The translations under genes and the position numbers were made by a program. Shown piece after piece: positions 1 through 9,053 of a stretch of 23,864 nucleotides of DNA. Under the pieces are notes generated by a model. That model was not told where the DNA came from and did no database searches. It worked only from the letters and a program-made list of their open reading frames with translations. The DNA is from Bacteroidales bacterium (GTDB lineage Bacteria; Bacteroidota; Bacteroidia; Bacteroidales; UBA3824). Location: positions 1 to 23,864 of the forward strand of contig JAFYFR010000054.1 of the NCBI GenBank assembly GCA_017543645.1. The letters run 5' to 3'. How positions within the stretch are numbered: the stretch's first letter is position 1; the number at the start of each line of letters is the position of its first letter.

Positions 1-178
1 CTATGTCGGTAACGGTTGGAATACAAATAAAGTAGAAATTTCAAATGATATGTTTAGAGATTGCCACAACCTTGTAGGCGGAAAAGGAACAAAATACGAC
101 CCATCCCAAACCGATGCCTCATACGCCCACATCGACGGCGGTGAATCCAATCCCGGATATTTTTCCAAGAAAAACTGA
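1..178 (+). CDS. BspA-like (DUF285) surface protein, C-terminal fragment
   Basis: The reading frame is open from base 2 and ends at TGA 176-178. Only 58 residues of the C-terminus are in the window. The fragment reads NDMFRDCHNLVGGKGTKYD, then a segment with AHIDGG and NPGYF. This matches the usual end of DUF285/BspA-type proteins: an MF-x-x-C-x-x-L half-repeat followed by GG-x-G-T and an IDGG-x-x-x-PGYF tail. Such proteins are usually secreted or surface proteins built from short tandem repeats and often adhesive. The start, the signal peptide and the repeat number lie outside the window. The gene lies just upstream of the GH51 promoter, whose -33 element begins 2 bp after this stop codon, so a functional link to the downstream genes is not implied. 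Confidence 0.75.
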   Translation, partial: YVGNGWNTNKVEISNDMFRDCHNLVGGKGTKYDPSQTDASYAHIDGGESNPGYFSKKN

Positions 179-179
179 T

Positions 180-211
180 TTTGCAAATACAGATTATTTG
201 CTTTATCTTTG
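180..211 (+). promoter_or_regulatory. Bacteroidetes-type promoter of the GH51 operon
   Basis: A perfect -33 TTTG (180-183) and a perfect -7 TATCTTTG (204-211, consensus TAnnTTTG) are separated by 20 bp, the canonical spacing for the main Bacteroides sigma factor. Transcription would start near 218, giving a leader of about 33 nt before the ATG at 251. No TGCAGT box like those at 15413-15568 is present in the 100 bp upstream. Confidence 0.75.
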
Positions 212-250
212 TCCAAAAAGGTTCTACTAATGAATTAATTATTCCACGAT

Positions 251-2437
251 ATGAAACATTTTATTATTACATCAACTATGCTTCTGACCATTGCGTTAGA
301 AACAGTTTCGGCACAGACCGAGACACGGCAACTGAGTATCGATACCCAATCGCTCGGCATCGAGGTTAGTCCTACCCTTAGCGGTATCTTTTTTGAAGAC
401 ATCAACCAATCGCTCGATGGTGGCATCTGTGCGCAGATGATTCAAAACAACTCGTTTCAGGCGTACAATGTTCCCGACGGACCCGCAAATGAGTTTTCGC
501 AGAGCGACACAATCTTTTTTGGATGGACGGTTGTGAGCAAAGGCGGCGCAATAGGCGAGGCTCGTGCGGTGAGCGATCATCCCCTTGTTGCAAATCTTAA
601 GCGTTATTACAACTACGACCCCAACGACAAATACGACGACGAGCAACGTTATGTGCAGTATTGCGTGCGTTTCGACATTAAGAAAGCCGGCGCAGGATAT
701 GGCATTGCTGCCAACGGTTACGGCATAGCACCAAGTTCGCGCGATCGCGGTGCAATATACAGCAACAACACACAAACCCCTTCGTTGGCAGTTGAGGCGG
801 GTGTGCGCTATGATTTCGGACTCTATCTTCAGGGCGAGAAATATAAAGGCAAGATAAAAGTCTGGCTCGAGGATATTGATGGAAACATCAATTCAAACGT
901 TATTCAACTGCCTAAGTTAAAGGATGTTTGGACAAAATATACCGGCAGCCTGAATGTGTTGCGAACCAAGGACAGCCGGATGGTGATAGCTGGCGATAAG
1001 GAGGGAACTTTCTTCCTTGATTTTGTTACGTTGTTGCCCGAGGCGTCAAAACTGTGGAACAACGGCAAGAACGGCCCGTTACGCAAGGATATGATGGAAG
1101 CACTTGCCGCACTGCATCCAAAGTTCATGCGTTTTCCGGGCGGATGTGCGTCGGAGGGTCCCAACTACTTTGGACAGGTGTTTTGGAAAAATAGCGTTGG
1201 GCAGCCCGAGGAGCGTCTCGGCTTTCGCAACCACTGGGGTTACTGGACTTCGCAATATGTGGGTTTTTATGAGTATTTCCTTATGGCTGAGGCTCTTGGA
1301 GCAAGCCCGTTGCCGGTGCTTAACAATGGTGTAACCTGTCAGTTTGTGGGTCATTCTTATATCGCGCCGCTTGATACCGAGGACGACCGTCAGCGTTTCC
1401 ACGACATCTTTGTTAACGATGCCCTCGACCTAATTGAGTTTTGCAATGGCGACGTTACTACTCAGTGGGGCAAGTTACGAGCCGAAATGGGACATCCGTC
1501 ACCATTCAACCTGAAGTATCTCGGCGTGGGTAACGAAAATCAGGGCAAGGAGTTCTGGGAGCGTTTCGACATTATTTATAAGGCTGTTAAGTCCAAATAT
1601 CCAGACATCACCATTATCTCCACAGCCGGAGCTCGCGAGGCAGGACGTGAATTTGACAACAACTATGCTGAAATCGACGAGAAATATCCCGACACATTTG
1701 TTGATGAACATTACTACAAAGGCGACGACTGGTTTTTGAGTCAGAGTAACCGTTATGCGCCGGATGCAAAACGCGGAGGTCAGGGGCTGACTTACGACCG
1801 CAGCCGTCCCACACGTGTGTTTGTGGGTGAGTTTGCCAACAACCGCACCAACAATGCCTACTGCTCAACCATAGCCGAGGCTGCATATTGGCTCAGTTTG
1901 GAGCGTAACTCCGACATGGTGGTGATGGCGGCTTATGCCCCGCTTTTCTGCAAGAAGGGTTATAACAAGTGGAACTCAAATCTCATTTGGTTCGACAACC
2001 GTGGACTTTGGCGGTCAACCAACTACTATTATCAGCAGTTGTTTTCAGTAGGCGGTAACCGTGCCTTAACATATCAGGAGGTTTTAAATGGCGGCGAAGT
2101 TGACCAAACTGTCTACACTTCCCCGACCATCGACACTCAGACCGGCACCATCTATCTGAAATTTGTGAACGCTGAGGCTAAGGACAAGAATATCAACGTC
2201 AGCCTTAACTCCGAGGACAGTTATACCGCAGAGATTGAATTTATGACCGCCCACGACACCAATGTTAAGAATCAAGGCGACCAAAATTACTATTCAAGTC
2301 ACCCTGATGCCCCTGCCGATTTCAGTTATAATGAGGCCGTTACACCAAAAAAAGAATCTATTGGAACAGTGCGGTCGTCGTTTACCTTCCTGATGCCAGA
2401 AAACTCGGTGGGTGTGTTACGCCTGAACAAAAAATAA
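251..2437 (+). CDS. GH51 alpha-L-arabinofuranosidase (secreted)
   Basis: A retaining glycoside hydrolase predicted to release terminal alpha-L-arabinofuranose from arabinoxylan or arabinan side chains. The 728-residue protein starts with a signal peptide of about 21 residues (cut near TVSA/QTE) with no lipobox Cys, so it is probably periplasmic. The barrel begins with SGIFFEDINQSLDGG. Residues of about 98-275 look like an inserted carbohydrate-binding beta-sandwich (CBM4/9-like). The barrel resumes with MRFPGGC near residue 294. The expected acid/base is E429 in GVGNEN and the nucleophile is E527 in VGEFAN, both intact. The C-terminal ~130 residues form the usual GH51 beta domain. It is first in an operon with a second GH51 gene 23 bp downstream. 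Family assignment is firm; substrate is inferred, since some GH51 members are active on other glycans. Confidence 0.9.
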   Translation: MKHFIITSTMLLTIALETVSAQTETRQLSIDTQSLGIEVSPTLSGIFFEDINQSLDGGICAQMIQNNSFQAYNVPDGPANEFSQSDTIFFGWTVVSKGGAIGEARAVSDHPLVANLKRYYNYDPNDKYDDEQRYVQYCVRFDIKKAGAGYGIAANGYGIAPSSRDRGAIYSNNTQTPSLAVEAGVRYDFGLYLQGEKYKGKIKVWLEDIDGNINSNVIQLPKLKDVWTKYTGSLNVLRTKDSRMVIAGDKEGTFFLDFVTLLPEASKLWNNGKNGPLRKDMMEALAALHPKFMRFPGGCASEGPNYFGQVFWKNSVGQPEERLGFRNHWGYWTSQYVGFYEYFLMAEALGASPLPVLNNGVTCQFVGHSYIAPLDTEDDRQRFHDIFVNDALDLIEFCNGDVTTQWGKLRAEMGHPSPFNLKYLGVGNENQGKEFWERFDIIYKAVKSKYPDITIISTAGAREAGREFDNNYAEIDEKYPDTFVDEHYYKGDDWFLSQSNRYAPDAKRGGQGLTYDRSRPTRVFVGEFANNRTNNAYCSTIAEAAYWLSLERNSDMVVMAAYAPLFCKKGYNKWNSNLIWFDNRGLWRSTNYYYQQLFSVGGNRALTYQEVLNGGEVDQTVYTSPTIDTQTGTIYLKFVNAEAKDKNINVSLNSEDSYTAEIEFMTAHDTNVKNQGDQNYYSSHPDAPADFSYNEAVTPKKESIGTVRSSFTFLMPENSVGVLRLNKK

Positions 2438-2460
2438 ATTTAAAAACTAAAACATAAAAG

Positions 2461-4992
2461 ATGAAAAGATTATTATTGTTGACATTTTTGGCTGTTGGAG
2501 CTATTGCCAATGCCCAAAACGAGTATGAAATTAAGGTTGAGAGCAAAAAGCCTTCGGGTGTTATTGACGAAATGCTCTATGGACAACTGTTTGAGCATAT
2601 TTATTTTAGTGCCAACAACGGCGTTTGGCAGGAGCTTTTGCAGGAACGTTCGTTCGAGCCGGAGCAGTATCCCGGCATCCATCCCCGCGACGGATATTTC
2701 GATGGGTGGTTTATGGACGATAATATGGTGCTACATTCTCCAACACGTTACGAACAACCGCTAAAAATCAACAGCATCGAAACCTGTAACTTTGACCTTA
2801 CAATGGAGGTGAATTGGCGTGCATACAAGTTGGCTCGGCGCAGTTGGAGCGGAGGTCTTATGGACATTCGTTTTGCTGTGCGCAACAAGGCGGACGGAAG
2901 TCCATATTTTGTGCGCATTCACGATCCGTATTACGAAAGCCGCACTTTTACTCCGGCACAGACACAGTCGCAGATTGACGCGGCTAAAGAGGCTGCCGAC
3001 CGTGCCGCGCTTCAAGCACAAAATGCTTCTGCCGATTTTTCGATATGTACTCAGGAAGTCCGTGAAATGCCGGGGTTTGGCGGTCGTCCAGGACGAAAAA
3101 TGAATGTACTTTCGCCCTTGGTTTCTTCGCCTGCCACAAAAGAGCAGATAAACGAGAACCAGCAATGGCACAAACTGCGCATCGAAAGCCGCGATAGCAA
3201 AGTAACTGTTTTTTGGGACGGCAAGGAGGCGGTTGCTTACGATGGTTTGGAAAAGGCTGACCGTAATTATCTCACTTTTTGGGTTAATTATACCGAGGCT
3301 ACTTATCGAAATATAAAACTGACATCAACCGACGGTAGGGTTTTGTTTGAGGGCATCCCGGGTGATGTTAAAATACCTGCCGTGGCACAGCAATGGACAC
3401 CTTTTGGCAACGGTGCAAAATACCGCCTTATTAAGGACGACGCCATCAATATGCGTTATTCTCAGGAGATTACGGCAGGCAAGACCGAGACAGGTATTTT
3501 TCAAGGACCGCAGAATATTATTTCAGGCGAAAAATATGTAGGTTCTATTTATGCCAAGGGTAAAGGCGAACTGATTGTGGGTCTGCGTAATACCGAAGGT
3601 GTTTTTGTCGCCCGCAAATCACTTGGCAAGGTGGGTAAGGAGTGGAAAAAATATGAGTTTGTTCTTGAACCGCAGGTCAGCGGCGACGGCGACTTTGCAA
3701 TTGCTGTAAAAGACGGTACAGTTCAGATTGATATGGCTACTATGACCACACAGACAGGCATCAATCTTGGAGGTTTCCGTCCCGACATTCTCAAAGCAGT
3801 TAAGGAACTGCATCCTACCTGTCTAAGATGGCCCGGTGGCGGCTATGTTGCCCAATATGATTGGAAATGGGGCATAGGGCCTCAGGAAAACCGCGAACGG
3901 TGGGCTCACTGGATGTGGATGGATTATGACCAGAACTGTTTTGGCACTGATGAGTTTATCCGTTTTTGCCGTGAGGTAAATTCCGAACCTGTAATTGTGG
4001 TAAGCGTTAAGTTTGAACGTCCTGCCAACGAGTACGACCAAATTCTTCAAGACGCTGTTAACTGGCTGCGCTACTGCAATGCTCCTGCCACTGACGAATG
4101 GGGCGCAAAACGTGCAGCAAACGGACATCCCGAACCTTACAACGTGAAATATTGGGAGATAGACAACGAAATGTGGGAGATGGGCATCGAACGTTATGAG
4201 AAGTGCGTCCGCGATTTCAGCACCGCAATGCGAAAGGTGGATCCGTCCATTAAAATTATCGCTTGCGGTGGATTCCGTGAGGATGAAGAGTTCATCAAGC
4301 GCAGCGGCAGATTTTTTGACTATCTAAGCCTTCACCACTACGAGCAGCAGGGCGGATATGCCTCTGGTCCTGTCCGTCTTGGTGAGCAGTACGACCGTTA
4401 CGCCCAAATGATTGCCGACGGCCCTAATCCAAACATCAGACTCTTTATTTCGGAATGGAATCTGAACAGCATCGACTGGCGTACAGGTCTGTTTGCGGGA
4501 GGCTTTCTCAATATGTGCGAGGCTCGCGATGTGGTGGCAATGGGTGCTGCGGCTTTGTTTATACGTCGTACAGATGCTCCTGACTGGAATAATGCGTTTA
4601 TCAATTTCGATTACAAAGACCTTTTTAAAGCACCAAACTGCCAAGTTACAGAACTATGGTACGACCATTTTTCAAAATACCGTCTCGCGTTTAGCGGCGA
4701 AACTGGTGATGTCAGCATAAGCACTACCATGTCGGAAAACGGTGCTGAGGTTATTGTCAAAGTTGTTAACCCTACCGAACAACCGGCTACGTTGCGTATC
4801 AAGGGCGATTGGAGCAACGTATCGGATACTAAGTTTGAATATTATGCCCCAGGTTCGCTTACCGTAGCCAACAGTATGGAAAACAAGAACGCCGTGGAGC
4901 TCAAAAAAGAGACAGCCAAGACCGATGGAAACGATGTTTTGCTATCTGTGCCCACCCTATCAGCAGGTGTGCTGACAATTTATCTCAAATAA
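2461..4992 (+). CDS. GH51 alpha-L-arabinofuranosidase with inserted jelly-roll domain
   Basis: A second GH51 enzyme, 843 residues and much longer than a plain GH51. The signal peptide (residues 1-19, cut after AIANA) lacks a lipobox. Order: barrel start (GQLFEHIYFSANNGVWQE); a LamG/DUF1080-like jelly roll at about 133-297; a CBM4/9-like sandwich at about 311-427; the catalytic barrel with LRWPGGGYV; and a C-terminal beta domain from about 735. The acid/base is E570 in EIDNEMWEMG and the nucleophile is E665 in FISEWN; both are intact. The jelly roll is itself broken by an Ala/Gln-rich, probably helical stretch at about 165-234. It differs strongly from the upstream GH51, so the two are likely complementary in linkage specificity rather than duplicates. 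It shares a transcript with the upstream gene (23-bp gap). Confidence 0.9.
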   Translation: MKRLLLLTFLAVGAIANAQNEYEIKVESKKPSGVIDEMLYGQLFEHIYFSANNGVWQELLQERSFEPEQYPGIHPRDGYFDGWFMDDNMVLHSPTRYEQPLKINSIETCNFDLTMEVNWRAYKLARRSWSGGLMDIRFAVRNKADGSPYFVRIHDPYYESRTFTPAQTQSQIDAAKEAADRAALQAQNASADFSICTQEVREMPGFGGRPGRKMNVLSPLVSSPATKEQINENQQWHKLRIESRDSKVTVFWDGKEAVAYDGLEKADRNYLTFWVNYTEATYRNIKLTSTDGRVLFEGIPGDVKIPAVAQQWTPFGNGAKYRLIKDDAINMRYSQEITAGKTETGIFQGPQNIISGEKYVGSIYAKGKGELIVGLRNTEGVFVARKSLGKVGKEWKKYEFVLEPQVSGDGDFAIAVKDGTVQIDMATMTTQTGINLGGFRPDILKAVKELHPTCLRWPGGGYVAQYDWKWGIGPQENRERWAHWMWMDYDQNCFGTDEFIRFCREVNSEPVIVVSVKFERPANEYDQILQDAVNWLRYCNAPATDEWGAKRAANGHPEPYNVKYWEIDNEMWEMGIERYEKCVRDFSTAMRKVDPSIKIIACGGFREDEEFIKRSGRFFDYLSLHHYEQQGGYASGPVRLGEQYDRYAQMIADGPNPNIRLFISEWNLNSIDWRTGLFAGGFLNMCEARDVVAMGAAALFIRRTDAPDWNNAFINFDYKDLFKAPNCQVTELWYDHFSKYRLAFSGETGDVSISTTMSENGAEVIVKVVNPTEQPATLRIKGDWSNVSDTKFEYYAPGSLTVANSMENKNAVELKKETAKTDGNDVLLSVPTLSAGVLTIYLK

Positions 4993-5004
4993 TAATTTTT
5001 TTGT

Positions 5005-5012
5005 TATATTTG
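5005..5012 (+). promoter_or_regulatory. -7 box of an internal promoter for the sensor/regulator
   Basis: TATATTTG is a perfect TAnnTTTG -7 element, 13 bp after the GH51 stop codon and 18 bp before the regulator ATG at 5031. No clean TTTG lies at the -33 position, which would fall in the last GH51 codons (about 4981-4985). The regulator could therefore be made from this weak promoter as well as by read-through from the GH51 operon. The box also rules out the in-frame TTG at 5001 as the translation start. Confidence 0.5.
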
Positions 5013-5030
5013 CCAAAACGTTACACCCTT

Positions 5031-7820
5031 ATGCAGATACCACTCCGATACATATCGTCACGGTTTAAAGTGTTGATTATCACCATTGTACTGTGGCTAT
5101 GTCCGATGTGTATGTATGCCCAGATACATAGTCTAATCCGCCATTACGGACGGAGTAGCGGCATTGCAGGACAAACGTGGAATATTTGCGCGGCCGACAA
5201 CAATTTTGTGTTTTTGGCGAATGGAGAAAATATGCTTTCGTGCCGTAATGGAATCTTTACGCCTCAACAATTTAAAACAGAGGTACGTAGTGTCTATTCG
5301 CCTGCCAAAAGCGCAAGAATATACATCGGTGGCATCAACGAGTTGGGATATTTCACTGTTTTGGACGATGGAAGTCTCAGTTACACAAGCCTTAGCGATT
5401 CGCTCGAACTTGAACAAAAAAACTCGCTCGGCAATGTGTGGCATATCTACGGTATCGACCAAAATGTCTATTATGTTTCTGATAACTTGATAGTTAAATA
5501 TAACGGAGCCAGAACTGAGGTTTTTAATCCTCACGCGCATATCGACTGTGCGTCGGTGGTAGACGGTGTCCTTTATGTATCATCGCAGGGGGTTAAGTAC
5601 TTGCATGGCAACGCATTAAAAGTGATGCCCAATACCGAACCTATTTCGCAGCTTGCATTGCATGGCTTTGCTTCGTTTAACGGAGGTATTTTGGCAGTAT
5701 CAGAAAACAACGGACTGTTTTTTTGCGATGGCAACATCTGCGAACCTTTTGAAACTAAGGCTGATACATTCCTTCAAAATTCAAGTGTCTTTTGTATCGC
5801 CGACAATAACGACGAACTTGCAATTGGTACAATCAAAGGCGGTATTGTCGTTGTCAATAAAAACACACGCACCGCTGAAATTATAAGCGAGGCGCAAGGT
5901 CTTGAAAACAATACCGTTATATCACTTTCGTATCAAGACGGAAAATCTCTTTGGGCAGGTCTTGATAATTCGGTTGACGAAATACTTTTACATTCGGGAC
6001 TTAAAAAGTTTTTGCCCAAGGGGTTAGAAGGTGCTGGATACGATGCAGCCATCGATAAGAACACCCTTTATCTCGCTACCAACAGGGGAGCGTTCTTTAC
6101 TCAGTTGCCGTTGAATAATACGCAACTTAATACAATTGAAGGACTTACAGGTCAGGCTTGGAAGTTTTACAAAGCATTTGAAACTATTTTTTGCCTTCAC
6201 GATAAAGGCTTGTTTGTTTTGGATAATGGTAAAGCCAAAAATATCAGCGGAATAAAAGGTTTTTGGGGAATGGTTCAGATTTCCGATACTGTTGCTTTAG
6301 CTGCCACATATTCTGAATTTTACATAGTAAAAAAACGCGGTTCTGATTATGTGTTTAAGCTGCAAGAATTAATCGGCTCGTTTTCTAATATGGTTTTCGA
6401 CGGTACAAATGTTTGGCTACACAGCGACAATGCCGACTCGTGCGCTCGTGGCTCTTATAATTATGCTGAAAATCAGGTTGACATCGTCAAGTATTATCGT
6501 TGTTCCGATGGATTGCCAGACGACAAGAATTTCCGTTTGAATTTTTATAATGGTAGCATATATGCTGTATCGTCAAAAGCAACAGCGGTTTACAATAGCA
6601 GCAAAGACATTTTTGAAAAAACCGATAGCATTTGCGGTTTGGATACAAAAGAGGGGTTTGCCGCTGTTTCGCAATTTGGTAATTCTGCAGCAGGACTTTC
6701 CCAAAACTGTCTTGAACTCACTTGCGGCAAGAAAAGCCACGATTTTTATTTCGATGCCGACTTTATTTACCCATCGTCAAAGGCTAACGCACCGTTTTTT
6801 ATCAACGATTCGTTGTTGCTCGTACCCAATTATAACGGTTTTGCTCTTGTTTGTTTGTCAAGCTGTACGGAAGCTGAAACTGTTAACAATTCGGTTATCA
6901 ACAGCGTTTATCTTGCCGACGGAACACCTATATGGAAAAGCAATGTGGCTGGATTAAAATATGTCCCCGAAATACCTTACGAGCAGGCGAATCTAAAATT
7001 CAACTTTGCCGACCACAATAGAAGCGCGCTTTATCAATATCGACTTGGCAGCGATGATTTTTCGTCGCCAGCCTCCACATACATCAAGGAGTTTACTTCG
7101 TTGCCAGAGGGTGAATACACGTTTCAAGTGCGCAAAACCGAATCTAACGGCAGAGTTTTGGGCGAGGATAGTTTTAAATTTGTGATACTTGCACCTTGGT
7201 ACCGTACGACTTGGGCATACGCGGCATACATGTTGATTGCCATAGCGTTGGTGTTTGCCGCCGTTAAAATATTGACACGCAGCGTTGCCAAACAAAAACA
7301 ACAGATTATCGACAAGGCTCAGGAGGATATGCAGCAACTCGAACGCCAACTTGTGCAACAGCAACTGCAAAACGACCTCGAACACAAGACCAACGAACTT
7401 TCGAATATGGCTTTGCTTTTGGCAGGCAAGAACGAAATCCTCGGTTCGCTAAAAAATGATATTTCGGAGATTTACAAAGAGCCAAAACTTCCGCCGCTGC
7501 TTAAAGCAAAACTTGCCGGACTATCTTCTAAAATCGATGCCAACATTCAAAACGACAATCTTATCGACCGTTTTGAAGAACAGTTCGACCTTCTTCACAA
7601 CAATTTTATCAAAAAACTCCGTCAGTTGCACCCAGGGCTGTCAAGAAACGACTATATGCTATGCGCTTATATCCGTATGGGATTCAGTACCAAAGAGATA
7701 GCACAGATGCTTAATATGAGTGTGCGCGGCGTGGAGAGTATCAAATACCGTTTTAAAAAGAAAATAAATATCGACACCGACATTTCTGAGTATCTTAAGC
7801 AGGTGGAGTCCGAAAAATAA
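5031..7820 (+). CDS. Membrane-spanning one-component regulator: propeller, Y_Y_Y, LuxR-type HTH
   Basis: A 929-residue sensor/regulator of the Bacteroidetes 'triple-tyrosine' group. The N-terminus has a basic segment and a hydrophobic signal/anchor ending in MCMYAQ. A long periplasmic region has degenerate regulator-propeller repeats, for example GLENNTVISLSYQDGKSLWAG. It is followed by a Y_Y_Y domain at about 653-720 (YQYRLG ... LPEGEYTFQVR), one transmembrane helix at about 727-747, a Gln-rich coiled coil at about 750-790, and a C-terminal LuxR/NarL-like helix-turn-helix at about 869-912 (GFSTKEIAQMLNMSVRGVES). There is no histidine kinase or receiver domain, so a periplasmic ligand would signal straight to a membrane-tethered DNA-binding domain. 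The ATG at 5031 is preferred over TTG 5001, which lies upstream of the -7 box. It sits beside the GH51 genes and convergent to the susCD operon, so it may control either or both. Ligand and targets are unknown. Confidence 0.85.
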   Translation: MQIPLRYISSRFKVLIITIVLWLCPMCMYAQIHSLIRHYGRSSGIAGQTWNICAADNNFVFLANGENMLSCRNGIFTPQQFKTEVRSVYSPAKSARIYIGGINELGYFTVLDDGSLSYTSLSDSLELEQKNSLGNVWHIYGIDQNVYYVSDNLIVKYNGARTEVFNPHAHIDCASVVDGVLYVSSQGVKYLHGNALKVMPNTEPISQLALHGFASFNGGILAVSENNGLFFCDGNICEPFETKADTFLQNSSVFCIADNNDELAIGTIKGGIVVVNKNTRTAEIISEAQGLENNTVISLSYQDGKSLWAGLDNSVDEILLHSGLKKFLPKGLEGAGYDAAIDKNTLYLATNRGAFFTQLPLNNTQLNTIEGLTGQAWKFYKAFETIFCLHDKGLFVLDNGKAKNISGIKGFWGMVQISDTVALAATYSEFYIVKKRGSDYVFKLQELIGSFSNMVFDGTNVWLHSDNADSCARGSYNYAENQVDIVKYYRCSDGLPDDKNFRLNFYNGSIYAVSSKATAVYNSSKDIFEKTDSICGLDTKEGFAAVSQFGNSAAGLSQNCLELTCGKKSHDFYFDADFIYPSSKANAPFFINDSLLLVPNYNGFALVCLSSCTEAETVNNSVINSVYLADGTPIWKSNVAGLKYVPEIPYEQANLKFNFADHNRSALYQYRLGSDDFSSPASTYIKEFTSLPEGEYTFQVRKTESNGRVLGEDSFKFVILAPWYRTTWAYAAYMLIAIALVFAAVKILTRSVAKQKQQIIDKAQEDMQQLERQLVQQQLQNDLEHKTNELSNMALLLAGKNEILGSLKNDISEIYKEPKLPPLLKAKLAGLSSKIDANIQNDNLIDRFEEQFDLLHNNFIKKLRQLHPGLSRNDYMLCAYIRMGFSTKEIAQMLNMSVRGVESIKYRFKKKINIDTDISEYLKQVESEK

Positions 7821-7824
7821 AAAA

Positions 7825-7851
7825 GGCGCGTCAGATTTCTCCGCTCGCGCC
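7825..7851. terminator. Convergent terminator between the regulator and GH16
   Basis: A GGCGCG/CGCGCC stem (7825-7830 with 7846-7851) encloses a 15-nt loop. A-rich sequence precedes it (7816-7824) and a short, interrupted T-rich stretch follows it. It sits in the 53-bp gap between two convergent genes. The stem is short, so terminator strength is uncertain. Confidence 0.5.
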
Positions 7852-7873
7852 TCGTTTATAGACTGATTACAAA

Positions 7874-9007
7874 TCATTTATGTTGGAAAACTCTAACGTA
7901 GTCAACCTCCATAGTTGTGGGCAGGTATGATTCGTCTACGCCTTTGTAGCCGCCCCACGAACCGCCCCACGCGAGGTTGAGGATTATATAAAACGGCTTG
8001 TTGTAGGGATAGTTTTTGATTGTGCCGTCCGACTTGTAGGTCAGCTGCACTTTGCCGTCAACGTATGTGGTTATTCTTTCTTTGCTCCATTCCATCGCGT
8101 AGGTGTGGAAACCGTCTTCTGCGCCTTCGCAAAGCATTACGTGAGTTATCTCGTTGTTGTTGGTGTGCACGTGTCCTTCGGCGTGTAGGCTCGATGACAC
8201 ATAGTCGGGGTCTACGCCAACTTCTTCCATAATGTCAATTTCGCCGCACTTTGGCCATCCTTCGTTAGCCCAATCTACATTTACTGGCATCATCCAGAAC
8301 GCCGGCCACGTTCCTTTGCCCTTGGGTAACTTTATCTTGGCTTCGATGTAGCCGTATTGCCATCCGGTTTTCACATTGGCATATACACGACCCGAATAAA
8401 CCTTTCCGTCTGTATCTTTAAAACAGGTTATTTTAAGTTTTCCATCATTGATTTCGGTAACGCGGGTGCCGTTGTGTATGCCGTTTACGTAGTTTTGGAG
8501 TTCGTTGTTTACCCAGCCTGATTTTTGCACCTCGTGAGTCCAGTAGGCAGGGTTGAGCTCGGTGCCAGAGTTAAATTCATCGTGCCACACGAGTTGGTAG
8601 CCCTCAGGGGCGGGATAGGTAGTGCCGTCGTCGGGTTTGAATGCCTCTTGGTCGTAGTCTTGGGTTATGGCATATTCGAGCGTTTTTTTGCCTGATACAA
8701 ATTTCAGTACTGCAGTGCGGCTCGACGAAGTTTTGTTGGGCGCAATAACAGCCTCAAAATCAGATTTTCCCTTGATACCTCCCTTGCGCGAAAGTGAGCA
8801 AAAGTCGCTTTGTGTGGATACGTTCCAGTCGGCATTGGCTTCTACGGTAATTGTCAGAGTCTCGCCTTGAAACTTTGCCACAGGGTTGTCGGGCGAAACA
8901 ATGATTTTTGCCTCGGGCATTTCTTCGGGATTGCCGTCGTCGCTTTTGCTGCATCCAAACAATGATGCCACAGTTATTAATAATATGCTTGAAATCATTT
9001 TATTCAT
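7874..9007 (-). CDS. GH16 endo-beta-glucanase (laminarinase/lichenase type) lipoprotein with BACON domain
   Basis: A predicted endo-beta-1,3- or beta-1,3-1,4-glucanase of 377 residues. The start is set at ATG 9007 (MNKMISSILL) because an in-frame TTG at 9049 lies inside a terminator hairpin. The lipobox SLFGC is followed by SKSDDG, an acidic stretch of the kind that sends Bacteroidetes lipoproteins to the cell surface. A BACON domain follows (about 30-125, ending ITQDYDQ), then the GH16 domain from YQLVWHDEF to the C-terminus. The catalytic motif is EIDIMEE with E256 (nucleophile), D258 and E261 (acid/base), the beta-bulge form of laminarinases. WVNNELQNY and the WPAFWMMP aromatic strand also fit laminarinases. 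It is last in the susC-susD-binding protein operon. Glucan type cannot be decided from sequence alone. Confidence 0.92.
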   Translation of the reverse strand: MNKMISSILLITVASLFGCSKSDDGNPEEMPEAKIIVSPDNPVAKFQGETLTITVEANADWNVSTQSDFCSLSRKGGIKGKSDFEAVIAPNKTSSSRTAVLKFVSGKKTLEYAITQDYDQEAFKPDDGTTYPAPEGYQLVWHDEFNSGTELNPAYWTHEVQKSGWVNNELQNYVNGIHNGTRVTEINDGKLKITCFKDTDGKVYSGRVYANVKTGWQYGYIEAKIKLPKGKGTWPAFWMMPVNVDWANEGWPKCGEIDIMEEVGVDPDYVSSSLHAEGHVHTNNNEITHVMLCEGAEDGFHTYAMEWSKERITTYVDGKVQLTYKSDGTIKNYPYNKPFYIILNLAWGGSWGGYKGVDESYLPTTMEVDYVRVFQHK

Positions 9008-9019
9008 AGTGATAATTTT

Positions 9020-9053
9020 AAAAAAAGACGTTGAACAATATAGGCTCAACGCC
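9020..9053 (-). terminator. Intra-operon intrinsic terminator before GH16
   Basis: On the minus strand an 8-bp stem (arms 9046-9053 and 9027-9034, one G-U pair) with an 11-nt loop is followed by seven U residues (9026-9020). An A/T run also flanks the other side (9054-9059), so it could act in both directions. It lies in the 90-bp gap between the binding protein and GH16. No TAnnTTTG promoter is seen between the hairpin and GH16, so GH16 probably depends on partial read-through. Confidence 0.65.

Noticed and set aside
179..190. TTTTGCAAATAC in the GH51 promoter, resembling the operator box
   Set aside because: It lacks the GCAGT core and overlaps the -33 element, which explains the TTTG; there is no second box nearby.
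5001..5030. TTG start giving ten extra residues to the sensor/regulator
   Set aside because: It lies upstream of a perfect -7 box (5005-5012); the ATG at 5031 gives a normal signal/anchor sequence.
9008..9049. TTG start giving fourteen extra residues to GH16
   Set aside because: These codons are the terminator hairpin itself; ATG 9007 gives a standard lipoprotein signal.
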